The notes under the pieces: generated by a model
What the model was told of the DNA's origin: nothing
Seen by the model: only the letters and a program-made list of their open reading frames with translations
Databases searched by the model: none
Translations under genes and position numbers: made by a program
Assembly: GCF_000011065.1 (NCBI RefSeq)
Contig: NC_004663.1
Coordinates: 434,001-498,000 of the forward strand
Length of the DNA stretch: 64,000 nucleotides
DNA from: Bacteroides thetaiotaomicron VPI-5482
Lineage (GTDB): Bacteria; Bacteroidota; Bacteroidia; Bacteroidales; Bacteroidaceae
Direction of reading: 5' to 3'
Part shown: in pieces, positions 27,999 through 37,058 of the stretch
How the letters are laid out: each line of letters begins with the position of its first letter
Position numbering within the stretch: the stretch's first letter is position 1

Positions 27999-28110
27999 CA
28001 TCAATTCTATCCCCATTCAGTTTTATATAATTTTTTTGGAAAGGTTTTAAACTTCTGTTGCTAAATCATTTTTTTCGTCTTATCATTGTATAAATTTACT
28101 AGTGATATAT

Positions 28111-29057
28111 ATGAATAAAAATGGATTTAGCCGTTGTGCGGAGTCGTACATCGGTCGTTTACGAAAAGAGGGGCGTCATTCTACGGCCCATGTTTATACG
28201 AATGCTCTTTTTTCTTTTACCAAGTTTTGTGGCACTACCCATGTTGCTTTCCGGCAAGTCACCCGTGAACGCTTGCGCTGTTACGGGCAGTATCTTTATA
28301 GTTCCGGTCTGAAGCCGAATACGGTATCAACGTATATGCGTATGCTTCGTAGCATCATAATAGAGGAGTGGAGTCGGGCAGAGCTCCGTATGTGCATCGT
28401 CTGTTTCATGATGTTTATACGGGAGTGGATATTTGCCAGAAGAAAGCGTTGCCTGTCGGAGAACTTAATCGCCTCCTCTATGAAGATCCCAAATCGGAAC
28501 GTTTGCGTCGTACGCAGGCTATCGCTGCCTTGATGTTTCAATTCTGCGGAATGTCTTTCGCTGACCTTGCTCATTTGGAGAAATCTTCGCTGGAACGGAA
28601 TATCATCCGGTATAATCGTATCAAGACGAAAACTCCGATGAGTGTGGAAGTACTGGATACTGCACAGGATATAATCAGCCGGCTTCGCAACTGTCAGCCT
28701 TCTCATCCGGATTGTCCCGACTATCTGTTCAGTATCCTTCTTGGCGACAAGAAGAGAGAAGATGAAAGTGCATACCGGGAATATCAGTCCGCTCTCCGCA
28801 GGTTCAATAATCGTCTGAAGAGACTTGCAAAGGCTCTTCGGCTGACTTCTCCCGTCACTTCCTATACTATCCGTCATTCCTGGGCTACTACCGCTAAGTA
28901 TCGTGGTGTTCCTATTGAGATGATCAGTGAGTCGCTGGGGCATAAGTCTATTAAGACTACTCAGATTTATCTGAAAGGTTTTGGTCTGCAGGAACGTACA
29001 GAAGTGAATCGAATGAATTTATCTTACGTGAAGAACTGTCGGATAGGACGGGTGTAA
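28111..29057 (+). pseudogene. Tyrosine recombinase (capsule promoter invertase), frameshifted
   Basis: The N-terminal SAM-like core-binding domain (MNKNGFSRCAESYIGRLRKEGRHSTAHVYTNALFSFTKF) runs in one frame from 28111, and the catalytic domain continues in a second frame to 29057. The frames join if one T is restored near 28356-28357: AGC ATC (T)AT AAT AGA GGA GTG reads S-I-Y-N-R-G-V, typical of this family. The catalytic part has RHSWATT, LGHKSIKTTQIYLKGF with the nucleophile Tyr. In relatives box I reads RGMSF; here it reads CGMSF, with codon TGC one transition from CGC. The C-terminal frame could start alone only at a GTG (28368), without the core-binding domain. Position beside the inverted repeats marks it as the local promoter invertase. 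Confidence 0.85.
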
Positions 29058-29096
29058 AATATTTAATAAGTTGATAGTCAGTATGGATCTGTTTCT

Positions 29097-29119
29097 GTTA
29101 CTTCTTAGGTAACGGAAGT
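29097..29119 (+). repeat. Left inverted repeat of the invertible promoter segment
   Basis: A 23-base sequence beginning GTTACTTCTTAGGTAACGG is repeated exactly in inverted orientation at 29363-29385. Similarity extends outward to 29090 (TGTTTC) after one mismatch, giving 29 of 30 matching bases. The arm itself contains GTTAC...GTAAC, a partial dyad suited to a tyrosine recombinase core site. It begins 40 bases after the recombinase pseudogene. Confidence 0.95.
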
Positions 29120-29129
29120 AAATTTGATG

Positions 29130-29162
29130 CAAAGATAGACAAAAACACAAATAAGAAACAAA
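29130..29162 (-). promoter_or_regulatory. Invertible capsule promoter, in the orientation facing away from upxY (OFF)
   Basis: On the minus strand TTTG (complement of 29159-29162) is followed after 21 bases by TATCTTTG (complement of 29130-29137), a full Bacteroidetes promoter. It lies inside the inverted repeats and points left, toward the recombinase relic. Inverting the segment would move it to the right end, reading into upxY about 40 bases away. On the plus strand of the segment I found no TAnnTTTG; the nearest is CATATTTG near 29310 without a good -33 box. Confidence 0.85.
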
Positions 29163-29217
29163 TTAAAGCCCACTTTTTTTAGTTTTATCTAAAATATAGG
29201 GTAAAAACATCTTTAGA

Positions 29218-29277
29218 CATGAAAAATACTTATTTTCATGCCCCACTCCTTATATACCTAATTTCCATTGGTATATA
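29218..29277. repeat. Two small palindromes inside the invertible segment
   Basis: CATGAAAA...TTTTCATG (29218-29240, 7-base loop) and TATATACC...GGTATATA (29251-29277, 11-base loop) lie in the middle of the 243-base invertible segment. They resemble regulator or recombination-accessory sites. Nothing else in 29058-29408 looks like a gene. Confidence 0.5.
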
Positions 29278-29362
29278 CCCTTCTACTTAGGGTGTAACTC
29301 TCTTGACAACATATTTGCTGCTGCTTTTCAACCTTTTTTCATTGTTCGTTTATGCTTTATAC

Positions 29363-29385
29363 ACTTCCGTTACCTAAGAAGTAAC
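29363..29385 (-). repeat. Right inverted repeat of the invertible promoter segment
   Basis: Exact reverse complement of 29097-29119 over 23 bases, with the outward extension GAAACA at 29387-29392 after one mismatch. It ends 16 bases before the upxY start, so an ON-oriented transcript would have a short leader. Confidence 0.95.
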
Positions 29386-29408
29386 GGAAACATATGGGGT
29401 AAAAAAAC

Positions 29409-29987
29409 ATGATTCTAACAAAAGAGAAATCAGCCATCCTCGGGACCAAAAATGGGACAGGGGAGGGCGTAGCGTGCTTAAAACGCTGGTATGTGGCACA
29501 TGTTCGCATACATCACGAAAAAAAAGTAGCCGAATATTTGGGGAAAATGGGAATTGAGACTTTTGTTCCTGTCCAGCAAGAAATCCATCAATGGAGTGAT
29601 CGCCGTAAATTAGTTGAAACAGTTCTTCTTCCGATGATGGTGTTTGTTCATGCCGATCCGAAGGAACGGATGGCTGCTTTAACTCTTGCCACGGTAAGCC
29701 GTTACATGGTGTTGCGTGGTGAGGGAAAGCCTGCTGTGATTCCTGATGATCAGATGGCGAGTTTTCGTTTTATGCTCGATTATTCGGAAGAGGCAATCTG
29801 TATGAATTATTCTCCATTAGCTCGTGGAAAGAAAGTTCGTGTTATCAAAGGTCCTTTGACGGGACTGGTTGGAGAACTAGTTGCGTTAGATGGCAAAAGT
29901 AAGATTGCTGTCCGGCTGGATATGTTGGGCTGCGCTTGTGTCGATATGCCTATCGGATATGTAGAGCAAATTGGCGAAAGAAACTAA
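29409..29987 (+). CDS. upxY: UpxY-family transcription antitermination protein (NusG-like)
   Basis: A 192-residue NusG paralogue. The NGN domain spans about residues 25-125 (KRWYVAHVRIHHEKKVAEYLGKMGIETFVPVQQEIHQWSDRRK...LLPMMVFVHAD) and a KOW motif follows (about 140-190, GKKVRVIKGPLTGLVGELVAL). In Bacteroides, UpxY proteins let RNA polymerase read through the long capsule operon downstream of their own leader. It is the first gene after the invertible promoter and 6 bases before upxZ, as in other phase-variable capsule loci. Confidence 0.95.
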   Translation: MILTKEKSAILGTKNGTGEGVACLKRWYVAHVRIHHEKKVAEYLGKMGIETFVPVQQEIHQWSDRRKLVETVLLPMMVFVHADPKERMAALTLATVSRYMVLRGEGKPAVIPDDQMASFRFMLDYSEEAICMNYSPLARGKKVRVIKGPLTGLVGELVALDGKSKIAVRLDMLGCACVDMPIGYVEQIGERN

Positions 29988-29993
29988 GAGGTG

Positions 29994-30353
29994 ATGGGGA
30001 CCTTCAATAATAGCATACAGGAGAAAATAGAAAAACTACAAAAAACAGTTGATACATTGCTTCATATGGGTGAGAATATGGACTGTATATGTGTCGACGA
30101 TCTTTCACTACTTAATAAAGAGATCCATGAACAGATCAATGATCTGTATCCTTATCACGGTAAGACTGCTGAGCAGGAAGCTGCTTTGTGTCTGTCTCTT
30201 CTGATGGGATATAGTGTGTCTATGTATGCCAATTCAGAGGATGAGGCAAAGAAGAAGACTGTTCTGAGGCGTTCGCAAATGATTCTGAAAAACCAATTGC
30301 CTTCACCATTGAAAATTCAGTTACACACAATCTACGATAAACTATTGTCATAG
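29994..30353 (+). CDS. upxZ: UpxZ-family inhibitor of heterologous capsule UpxY proteins
   Basis: A 119-residue protein (ATG at 29994; an in-frame GTG at 29991 is possible) in the position and size of UpxZ: two helical stretches, INDLYPYHGKTAEQEAALCLSLLMGYSV and RRSQMILKNQLPSPLKIQLHTIYDKL. In Bacteroides UpxZ proteins block antitermination by UpxY of other capsule loci, so that one capsule predominates. Assignment rests on size, position directly after upxY and overall resemblance. Confidence 0.88.
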   Translation: MGTFNNSIQEKIEKLQKTVDTLLHMGENMDCICVDDLSLLNKEIHEQINDLYPYHGKTAEQEAALCLSLLMGYSVSMYANSEDEAKKKTVLRRSQMILKNQLPSPLKIQLHTIYDKLLS

Positions 30354-30406
30354 TAAATCTACTTTTTTTGAAAAAAGACTTTATAATTTATTGGGGTATT
30401 TAAATT

Positions 30407-32332
30407 ATGAAACACGCATTTGACCGTTTTGTTCAATATTTGCAGAAAAACTATTTTAGTTATTGGATTGTATTAGGAATTGATACATTCATAGCTTTGA
30501 TTTGTACCTGGGTGTCATTTATCGGCATTCATTATATAACGGAGACTTCTAAAGAAATCACTTCTCTCTTTCATATTTTGGCGATTTCTGTGATTTCCAG
30601 TATCTTAGGTTCCTTTTTATTCCATACCTACCGTAATACGATCCGCTTTTCCCAGTTGAAGGAATTATGGAGACTTGCCGGAAGTGCGCTGATAAAAGCT
30701 GTCTGTATCGCAATGGCTATCTGGCTTTTCTTGCCTCAGACGGGACTGCATAATAGTCAGAAAATAGTCTTTGTACTGTTTGATGGTATGCTTACTTTTA
30801 TTGCCATGGTAGGCTTCCGTATTCAGCTGATTCTGGTTTATGAACTCCTGCTGAATATGCTGAATAAGAAGAATATGCATATTCTGATCTATGGTATTGA
30901 TGATAAGAGTGTGGCATTGAAAGTCCGGCTAATGAACAGCTCCCACTATAAAGTGGTAGGCTTCTGTATCTACGGAACGGGCGACTCCATCCGACGCGTG
31001 GCTGATCTTCCCGTTTATTCATTTAAGGATGAAGAGTGCTTTAACAAGCTTATTCATAAGAAGTGTATCGGCGGCATCCTGTTTGCCCGTTACGAGAATA
31101 CCCGTGAAGAGGAAGACCGCCTGCTTCAGTATTGTAAAAGGAGTGGATTGAAAACGTTGATTGCTCCGAGTATCAGTGAGGCTGACGAAAACGGCAGTTT
31201 CCACCAATGGGTACGCCCTATCAAAATTGAAGACTTGCTGGGTCGCTCAGAAATTCATATCAATATGGAGGAGGTGATGACTGAGTTCTGTGGCAAGGTT
31301 GTGCTGGTGACAGGAGCTGCCGGTAGTATTGGCAGCGAGCTTTGCCGGCAACTGGCTCAGATGAACATCAAGAAGCTGATCATGTTTGATTCCGCCGAGT
31401 CACCTTTGCATAATGTCCGCCTGGAATTTGAGAAGAATTATCCCGATCTTGATTTTGTTCCTGTCATTGGAGACGTCCGCGTGAAAGAACGTCTCCGTAT
31501 GGTCTTCGAAACTTATCAGCCTCAGATCATCTTTCATGCCGCTGCTTATAAGCATGTTCCGTTAATGGAAGAGAATCCCTGTGAAGCTGTGCTGGTCAAC
31601 GTTGTCGGCTCTCGCCAGGTTGCCGATATGGCAGTTGAATACGGAGCTGAGAAGATGATCATGGTTTCTACCGATAAGGCGGTGAATCCGACCAATGTCA
31701 TGGGATGCTCGAAACGCTTGGCCGAAATCTATGTACAGAGTCTGGGATGTGCTATCCGTGAGGGAAAAGTAAAAGGCCATACCAAATTTATCACTACCCG
31801 CTTTGGTAACGTCTTGGGTAGTAACGGTTCTGTAATTCCCCGTTTTAAGGAACAGATTGAGAATGGCGGTCCTGTCACAGTGACTCACCCCGATATCATT
31901 CGTTTCTTTATGACTATCCCCGAAGCTTGTCGTCTGGTAATGGAGGCTGCCACTATGGGTGAAGGCAATGAGATTTTTGTCTTTGAGATGGGAAAGGCTG
32001 TGAAGATTGTTGATCTGGCCACCCGTATGATCGAATTGGCCGGTTATCGTCCGGGTGAGGATATTGAGATAGAGTTTACGGGACTTCGTCCGGGTGAGAA
32101 GCTTTATGAAGAAGTCCTGAGTGATAAAGAGAACACAATCCCTACTGAGAATAAGAAGATAATGATAGCGAAGGTACGTCATTATGAATATACAGATATC
32201 CTTGATACTTATACAGAATTTGAGAAGCTATCTCGTTCTGTGCAGATCATGGACACAGTGAAACTAATGAAGAGAGTGGTACCAGAGTTTAAATCAAAGA
32301 ACTCACCGAGATTTGAGGTCTTGGATAGATAA
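30407..32332 (+). CDS. Membrane-bound nucleotide-sugar 4,6-dehydratase (WbpM/CapD-like)
   Basis: A 641-residue protein with four N-terminal transmembrane helices (about residues 15-145), a CoA-binding-like Rossmann domain (HILIYGIDDKSVALKVRL, about 160-260) and a C-terminal SDR domain (about 290-610) starting VLVTGAAGSIGSEL. The active site shows VSTDKAVNPTNVMGCSKR, with the Met that replaces the usual SDR Tyr in this family. It probably converts UDP-GlcNAc to the 4-keto-6-deoxy sugar at the inner face of the cytoplasmic membrane. It is the first biosynthetic gene after upxZ. Confidence 0.93.
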   Translation: MKHAFDRFVQYLQKNYFSYWIVLGIDTFIALICTWVSFIGIHYITETSKEITSLFHILAISVISSILGSFLFHTYRNTIRFSQLKELWRLAGSALIKAVCIAMAIWLFLPQTGLHNSQKIVFVLFDGMLTFIAMVGFRIQLILVYELLLNMLNKKNMHILIYGIDDKSVALKVRLMNSSHYKVVGFCIYGTGDSIRRVADLPVYSFKDEECFNKLIHKKCIGGILFARYENTREEEDRLLQYCKRSGLKTLIAPSISEADENGSFHQWVRPIKIEDLLGRSEIHINMEEVMTEFCGKVVLVTGAAGSIGSELCRQLAQMNIKKLIMFDSAESPLHNVRLEFEKNYPDLDFVPVIGDVRVKERLRMVFETYQPQIIFHAAAYKHVPLMEENPCEAVLVNVVGSRQVADMAVEYGAEKMIMVSTDKAVNPTNVMGCSKRLAEIYVQSLGCAIREGKVKGHTKFITTRFGNVLGSNGSVIPRFKEQIENGGPVTVTHPDIIRFFMTIPEACRLVMEAATMGEGNEIFVFEMGKAVKIVDLATRMIELAGYRPGEDIEIEFTGLRPGEKLYEEVLSDKENTIPTENKKIMIAKVRHYEYTDILDTYTEFEKLSRSVQIMDTVKLMKRVVPEFKSKNSPRFEVLDR

Positions 32333-32366
32333 CTAGAATAATTCTGAACACTAACATAAATCAACA

Positions 32367-33683
32367 ATGGATACAAAAGAATTGAAGATTGCTGTTGCAG
32401 GTACCGGCTATGTTGGTCTTAGCATAGCAACGCTTTTGTCGCAACATCATCAGGTGACGGCAGTCGATGTGATTCCTGAGAAAGTAGATATGCTTAACCG
32501 TAAACAATCGCCTATTCAGGATGAGTATATAGAGAAATATTTGTCCGAAAAGGCATTGAACCTAACCGCTACGCTTGACGGCGCCAAGGCCTACAGTGAC
32601 GCTGATTTTGTGATTATAGCGGCTCCTACTAACTATGATCCTGTGAAGAACTATTTTGATACCCATCATATAGAGGATGTCATTGATCTTGTTTTAAGTG
32701 TCAATCCTGATGCTGTGATGGTAATAAAGTCTACTATTCCTGTGGGATATTGCCGTGGACTTTATTTGAAGTATGCCCGAAAGGAAGTTAAGAAGCTTAA
32801 TTTGCTTTTTTCTCCGGAGTTTCTTCGTGAGAGTATGGCCCTTTATGATAACTTATATCCAAGTCGTATCATTGTTGGATATCCAAAACTAATTGATGGT
32901 GAGCAGTTTGACGAGGAAAACGAAGCTATTAAGGCCATTGCTGATGTTCTCACTCTAGAGAAAGCTGCACATGCTTTCGCCGCATTGCTTCAGGAAGGTG
33001 CAATCAAGAAAGATATTCCCACTCTTTTTATGGGTATAAAGGAGGCGGAGGCTGTTAAACTGTTTGCTAATACCTACCTTGCTTTACGTGTCAGTTATTT
33101 TAATGAACTTGATACTTATGCAGAGATGAAAGGTTTGGATTCTCAATCAATCATACAAGGTGTTGGTCTGGATCCTCGTATTGGCACACATTATAATAAT
33201 CCATCCTTTGGTTATGGCGGTTATTGTTTGCCTAAAGACACGAAACAACTCTTGGCTAATTATCAGGATGTACCTCAGAACATGATGACTGCTATTGTCG
33301 AAAGTAACCGTACAAGAAAAGACTTCATAGCAGATCAAGTGCTGCGTAAAGCGGGTTATTATACTGCCTCCTGTTCATGGGATGCCCAGAAAGAGCAAAA
33401 AATAACCATTGGTGTATATCGTTTGACCATGAAGTCCAATTCTGACAACTTCCGTCAAAGTGCCATTCAAGGGATTATGAAGCGTATCAAGGCAAAGGGG
33501 GCTACTATTGTGATTTTCGAGCCCACTATGCAAGATGGTGAAACTTTCTTTGGAAGTCAAGTGATCAATAATCTGGTCGAGTTTAAGGAAATAAGTCAGG
33601 CCATAATTGCCAACCGTTACGATGCTTGTCTGGATGATGTGAAAGAGAAGGTATATACTCGTGACATTTTCCAAAGAGATTAA
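32367..33683 (+). CDS. ugd: UDP-glucose 6-dehydrogenase
   Basis: A 438-residue nucleotide-sugar dehydrogenase with NAD-binding KIAVAGTGYVGLS at the N-terminus, FSPEFLRES in the middle and the catalytic Cys287 in GYGGYCLPKDTKQL. It oxidises UDP-glucose to UDP-glucuronate in the cytoplasm. Directly downstream is a UDP-glucuronate 4-epimerase-like gene, so the pair would supply UDP-GlcA and UDP-GalA for an acidic capsule. Confidence 0.94.
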   Translation: MDTKELKIAVAGTGYVGLSIATLLSQHHQVTAVDVIPEKVDMLNRKQSPIQDEYIEKYLSEKALNLTATLDGAKAYSDADFVIIAAPTNYDPVKNYFDTHHIEDVIDLVLSVNPDAVMVIKSTIPVGYCRGLYLKYARKEVKKLNLLFSPEFLRESMALYDNLYPSRIIVGYPKLIDGEQFDEENEAIKAIADVLTLEKAAHAFAALLQEGAIKKDIPTLFMGIKEAEAVKLFANTYLALRVSYFNELDTYAEMKGLDSQSIIQGVGLDPRIGTHYNNPSFGYGGYCLPKDTKQLLANYQDVPQNMMTAIVESNRTRKDFIADQVLRKAGYYTASCSWDAQKEQKITIGVYRLTMKSNSDNFRQSAIQGIMKRIKAKGATIVIFEPTMQDGETFFGSQVINNLVEFKEISQAIIANRYDACLDDVKEKVYTRDIFQRD

Positions 33684-33687
33684 CTTT

Positions 33688-34761
33688 ATGGTAACATACA
33701 ATGTTAGTTTAGAGAACAAAGTGGTTCTAGTGACGGGTGCAGCCGGTTTTATTGGAGCCAATTTGGTAAAACGTTTGCTGAATGAGTTTGATACCGTGAA
33801 AGTCATCGGTATTGATAATATTACCGAATACTATGACGTACGTTTAAAGTATGAACGCTTACAAGAATTGTCTGCTTACGGTGACAGATTTGTTTTCATA
33901 AAAGACAGTATTGCTAAAAAGGAAATTGTTGAGTCTATTTTCACTAACTACCATCCTCAGGTAGTCGTGAACCTTGCTGCACAAGCCGGTGTACGCTATA
34001 GCATCACTAACCCTGATGCCTATATTGAAAGTAATCTTATTGGATTTTATAACATCTTAGAGTCCTGTCGTCATCATAGCGTGGAGCATTTAGTATATGC
34101 TTCTTCCAGTAGTGTGTATGGGTGCAATAAGAAAGTGCCTTATAGTACCGATGATAAGGTAGATAATCCAGTATCACTTTACGCTGCTACTAAAAAGAGC
34201 AATGAGTTAATGGCTCATGCTTATAGCAAGCTCTATAACATACCAAGCACAGGTCTGCGATTCTTCACCGTTTACGGTCCCTGCGGTCGTCCTGATATGG
34301 CTTATTTTAGCTTTACCAACAAGCTATTAAAGGGTGAGACCATACAAATTTATAATTACGGCAATTGTAAGCGCGACTTTACTTATATAGACGATATTGT
34401 AGAAGGCATAGTTCGTATTATGCAGCATGCACCGGAGAAACGGAATGGTGAGGATGGACTTCCGGTGCCACCGTATAAGGTATATAACATTGGGAATAAC
34501 TCACCTGAAAATCTTCTTGATTTCGTTACTATCCTTCAGGATGAACTTATCCGTGCAGGTGTACTTCCCAACTACTATGACTTTGAATCCTACAAAGAAC
34601 TAGTACCGATGCAACCTGGAGATGTGCCTGTGACATATGCTGATACTACTCCTTTGCAGCAAGATTTTGGATTTAAACCGTCAACATCATTACGTGAGGG
34701 ATTGAGGAAGTTTGCAGGGTGGTATGCTAAGTATTATGGCACATTCAAATACCATCCATAG
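33688..34761 (+). CDS. NAD-dependent UDP-glucuronate 4-epimerase-like protein
   Basis: The ATG at 33688 (MVTYNVSLENKVVLVTGAAGFIGANL) gives 357 residues and avoids the overlap that an upstream GTG at 33661 would cause. It is an extended SDR with GAAGFIG, the catalytic SSSSVYG and YAATKKSNE (YxxxK), and GLRFFTVYGPCGRPDMA, which is typical of glucuronate epimerases. It should convert UDP-GlcA to UDP-GalA. It starts 5 bases after ugd. Confidence 0.92.
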   Translation: MVTYNVSLENKVVLVTGAAGFIGANLVKRLLNEFDTVKVIGIDNITEYYDVRLKYERLQELSAYGDRFVFIKDSIAKKEIVESIFTNYHPQVVVNLAAQAGVRYSITNPDAYIESNLIGFYNILESCRHHSVEHLVYASSSSVYGCNKKVPYSTDDKVDNPVSLYAATKKSNELMAHAYSKLYNIPSTGLRFFTVYGPCGRPDMAYFSFTNKLLKGETIQIYNYGNCKRDFTYIDDIVEGIVRIMQHAPEKRNGEDGLPVPPYKVYNIGNNSPENLLDFVTILQDELIRAGVLPNYYDFESYKELVPMQPGDVPVTYADTTPLQQDFGFKPSTSLREGLRKFAGWYAKYYGTFKYHP

Positions 34762-34795
34762 GTTGATTATATAAAAATAAAAAGATAAAATCATT

Positions 34796-35845
34796 ATGAG
34801 TATTTTTGCAGGTAAAACCCTTATGATTACTGGTGGAACAGGTTCCTTCGGCAATGCAGTTTTGAATCGTTTCCTTCGTACCGACATCGGAGAAATCCGT
34901 ATTTTTTCACGAGATGAGAAGAAGCAGGATGATATGCGTCACGAATATCAGGTAAAGTATCCTGATGTGGCACACAAAATCAAGTTCTTTATTGGCGATG
35001 TACGTAATTTGCAGTCATGTAAGAACGCAATGCCTGGAGTTGACTATATCTTTCACGCTGCGGCTTTGAAGCAGGTTCCAAGTTGTGAGTTCTTCCCCAT
35101 GGAAGCAGTGAAAACCAATGTAATCGGTACAGATAACGTTTTGACGGCTGCTATCGAGGCTGGCGTTGGTGCTGTGATATGTCTATCTACGGATAAGGCT
35201 GCCTATCCTATCAATGCTATGGGTATCACGAAAGCTGTTGAGGAGAAGATTGCAGTAGCTAAGAGCCGCTACTCTGGTAAGACCAAGATTTGCTGTACGC
35301 GTTATGGCAATGTGATGTGTTCTCGTGGTTCTGTAATTCCTCTGTGGATAGAGCAAATTCGCAATGGCAATCCTGTAACTTTGACTGAGCCTACGATGAC
35401 CCGCTTTATCATGTCGTTGGAAGAGGCGGTAGACCTTGTGCTCTTTGCTTTTGAACATGGGCAGAATGGTGATATCCTTGTTCAAAAAGCTCCGGCTTGT
35501 ACCATCCAGACTCAGGCAGAGGCTGTTTGTGAATTATTTGGTGGCAAGAAAGAAGACATCAAGGTTATCGGTATCCGTCATGGTGAGAAGATGTATGAGA
35601 CATTGCTTACCAATGAAGAATGTGCCAAGGCTGAAGATATGGGTAATTTCTATCGTGTGCCTGCTGATAATCGTGGCTTGAATTATGATAAGTTCTTCAA
35701 AGAAGGTGAAACGGAACGTAACACACTTACGGAGTTCAATTCTAATAATACTTATATATTGAATGTAGAAGAGACCAAGGTTAAAATAGCCGCTCTTGAT
35801 TACATTCAAAAGGAATTGAGTGGCGAGGGTAATTTCGTACAATAG
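34796..35845 (+). CDS. capE: CapE-like UDP-GlcNAc 4,6-dehydratase/5-epimerase
   Basis: A 349-residue SDR with MITGGTGSFGNAVL at the N-terminus and CLSTDKAAYPINAMGITKAVEEK at the active site, where Met replaces Tyr as in FlaA1/CapE. It would make UDP-2-acetamido-2,6-dideoxy-beta-L-arabino-hexos-4-ulose from UDP-GlcNAc, the first step to UDP-L-FucNAc. The next two genes are CapF-like and CapG-like, completing that pathway in order. Confidence 0.92.
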   Translation: MSIFAGKTLMITGGTGSFGNAVLNRFLRTDIGEIRIFSRDEKKQDDMRHEYQVKYPDVAHKIKFFIGDVRNLQSCKNAMPGVDYIFHAAALKQVPSCEFFPMEAVKTNVIGTDNVLTAAIEAGVGAVICLSTDKAAYPINAMGITKAVEEKIAVAKSRYSGKTKICCTRYGNVMCSRGSVIPLWIEQIRNGNPVTLTEPTMTRFIMSLEEAVDLVLFAFEHGQNGDILVQKAPACTIQTQAEAVCELFGGKKEDIKVIGIRHGEKMYETLLTNEECAKAEDMGNFYRVPADNRGLNYDKFFKEGETERNTLTEFNSNNTYILNVEETKVKIAALDYIQKELSGEGNFVQ

Positions 35846-35852
35846 TAGAGTT

Positions 35853-37058
35853 ATGAATATTTTAGTTACTGGTGCCAAAGGTTTTGTTGGTAGAAATCTT
35901 TGTGCTCAACTTAATAATATCAAAAACGGAAAGGCTCGTTGCTATGGCGATCTGAAGATTGAGGAGGTCTTTGAATACGATATCGATTCCACTTCCGAAC
36001 AATTAGATGCCTGGTGTCAGAAAGCCGACTTTGTGTTTAACCTTGCTGGAGTGAACCGTCCCAAAGAGAATGTCGAGTTTATGAAAGGCAATTTCGGTTT
36101 TGCAAGCACATTGCTTGATACACTGAAGAAACATCATAATACTTGTCCTGTCATGCTCTCTTCCAGTGCACAAGCTTCTCTGACTGGTCGTTTCGGTAAC
36201 AGTGAATACGGTCGCAGCAAAAAGGCAGGTGAAGATCTTTTTCTACAATACGGTAAGGATACAGGAGCCAAGGTATTGGTTTATCGTTTCCCGAATCTTT
36301 ATGGCAAATGGTGTCGTCCCAACTACAACAGTGCTGTTGCTACATTCTGCAACAATATCGCTAACGACCTTCCTATACAAGTCAGTGATTCAAGTGTAGT
36401 ACTGGAGCTGCTTTATATTGACGATCTCGTAGACGAGATGATTCATGCTTTGAAAGGCGAGGAACATCATTGCGAGTTTGAAGGTCTTGACGTACATCCA
36501 TTGGTGGATGGCAGGTACTGTTATTGTCCGGTTACCCATAAGGTTACATTAGGCGAAATAGTTGATTTGCTGCATCAGTTTGCAGAAATGCCAAAGACGC
36601 TGATGATTCCTGAAATCCCGTCAGATTCGTTTGCCAAAAGATTGTATAGTACTTATCTGAGTTATTTGCCCAAAGAAAAAGCAATTTTTGATCTGAAGAT
36701 GAATGTAGATCAGCGTGGTTCATTTACAGAACTTGTACATACCTTGAACTGTGGTCAGGTAAGTATAAATATCTCCAAACCGGGTATTACTAAGGGGGAA
36801 CATTGGCACAATACCAAATGGGAACAATTTATCGTTGTCAGCGGTCATGGGCTCATCCAACTCCGCAAGGAAGGTACAGACGAAGTGTTGAACTACGAGG
36901 TGAGTGGTGACAAAATACAGTCTGTTATCATGCTTCCCGGATATGCCCATAACATCATCAATCTCTCCGATACGGAAGACTTGGTAACGGTTATGTACTG
37001 CAATGAGATATTCAACCCGGATAAACCGGATACATACTTTGATAAAGTGAAAAAATGA
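35853..37058 (+). CDS. capF: CapF-like bifunctional reductase (SDR plus cupin)
   Basis: The ATG at 35853 (MNILVTGAKGFVGRNL) gives 401 residues. The SDR domain (about 1-270) includes LSSSAQASL and YGRSKKAGE; the C-terminal cupin (about 285-400) has the metal-site motif KGEHWHNTKWEQFIVVSG and MLPGYAHNI. In Staphylococcus CapF the cupin helps epimerise the C3 position and the SDR reduces C4. It overlaps the next start by 4 bases. Confidence 0.93.
   Translation: MNILVTGAKGFVGRNLCAQLNNIKNGKARCYGDLKIEEVFEYDIDSTSEQLDAWCQKADFVFNLAGVNRPKENVEFMKGNFGFASTLLDTLKKHHNTCPVMLSSSAQASLTGRFGNSEYGRSKKAGEDLFLQYGKDTGAKVLVYRFPNLYGKWCRPNYNSAVATFCNNIANDLPIQVSDSSVVLELLYIDDLVDEMIHALKGEEHHCEFEGLDVHPLVDGRYCYCPVTHKVTLGEIVDLLHQFAEMPKTLMIPEIPSDSFAKRLYSTYLSYLPKEKAIFDLKMNVDQRGSFTELVHTLNCGQVSINISKPGITKGEHWHNTKWEQFIVVSGHGLIQLRKEGTDEVLNYEVSGDKIQSVIMLPGYAHNIINLSDTEDLVTVMYCNEIFNPDKPDTYFDKVKK

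Noticed and set aside
29300..29317. CATATTTG as a plus-strand -7 element facing upxY in the present orientation
   Set aside because: First base deviates from TAnnTTTG and no TTTG lies 18-21 bases upstream.
33661..33687. GTG start for the UDP-glucuronate epimerase overlapping ugd
   Set aside because: The ATG at 33688 sits right after the ugd stop and gives the normal N-terminal length before the Rossmann motif.
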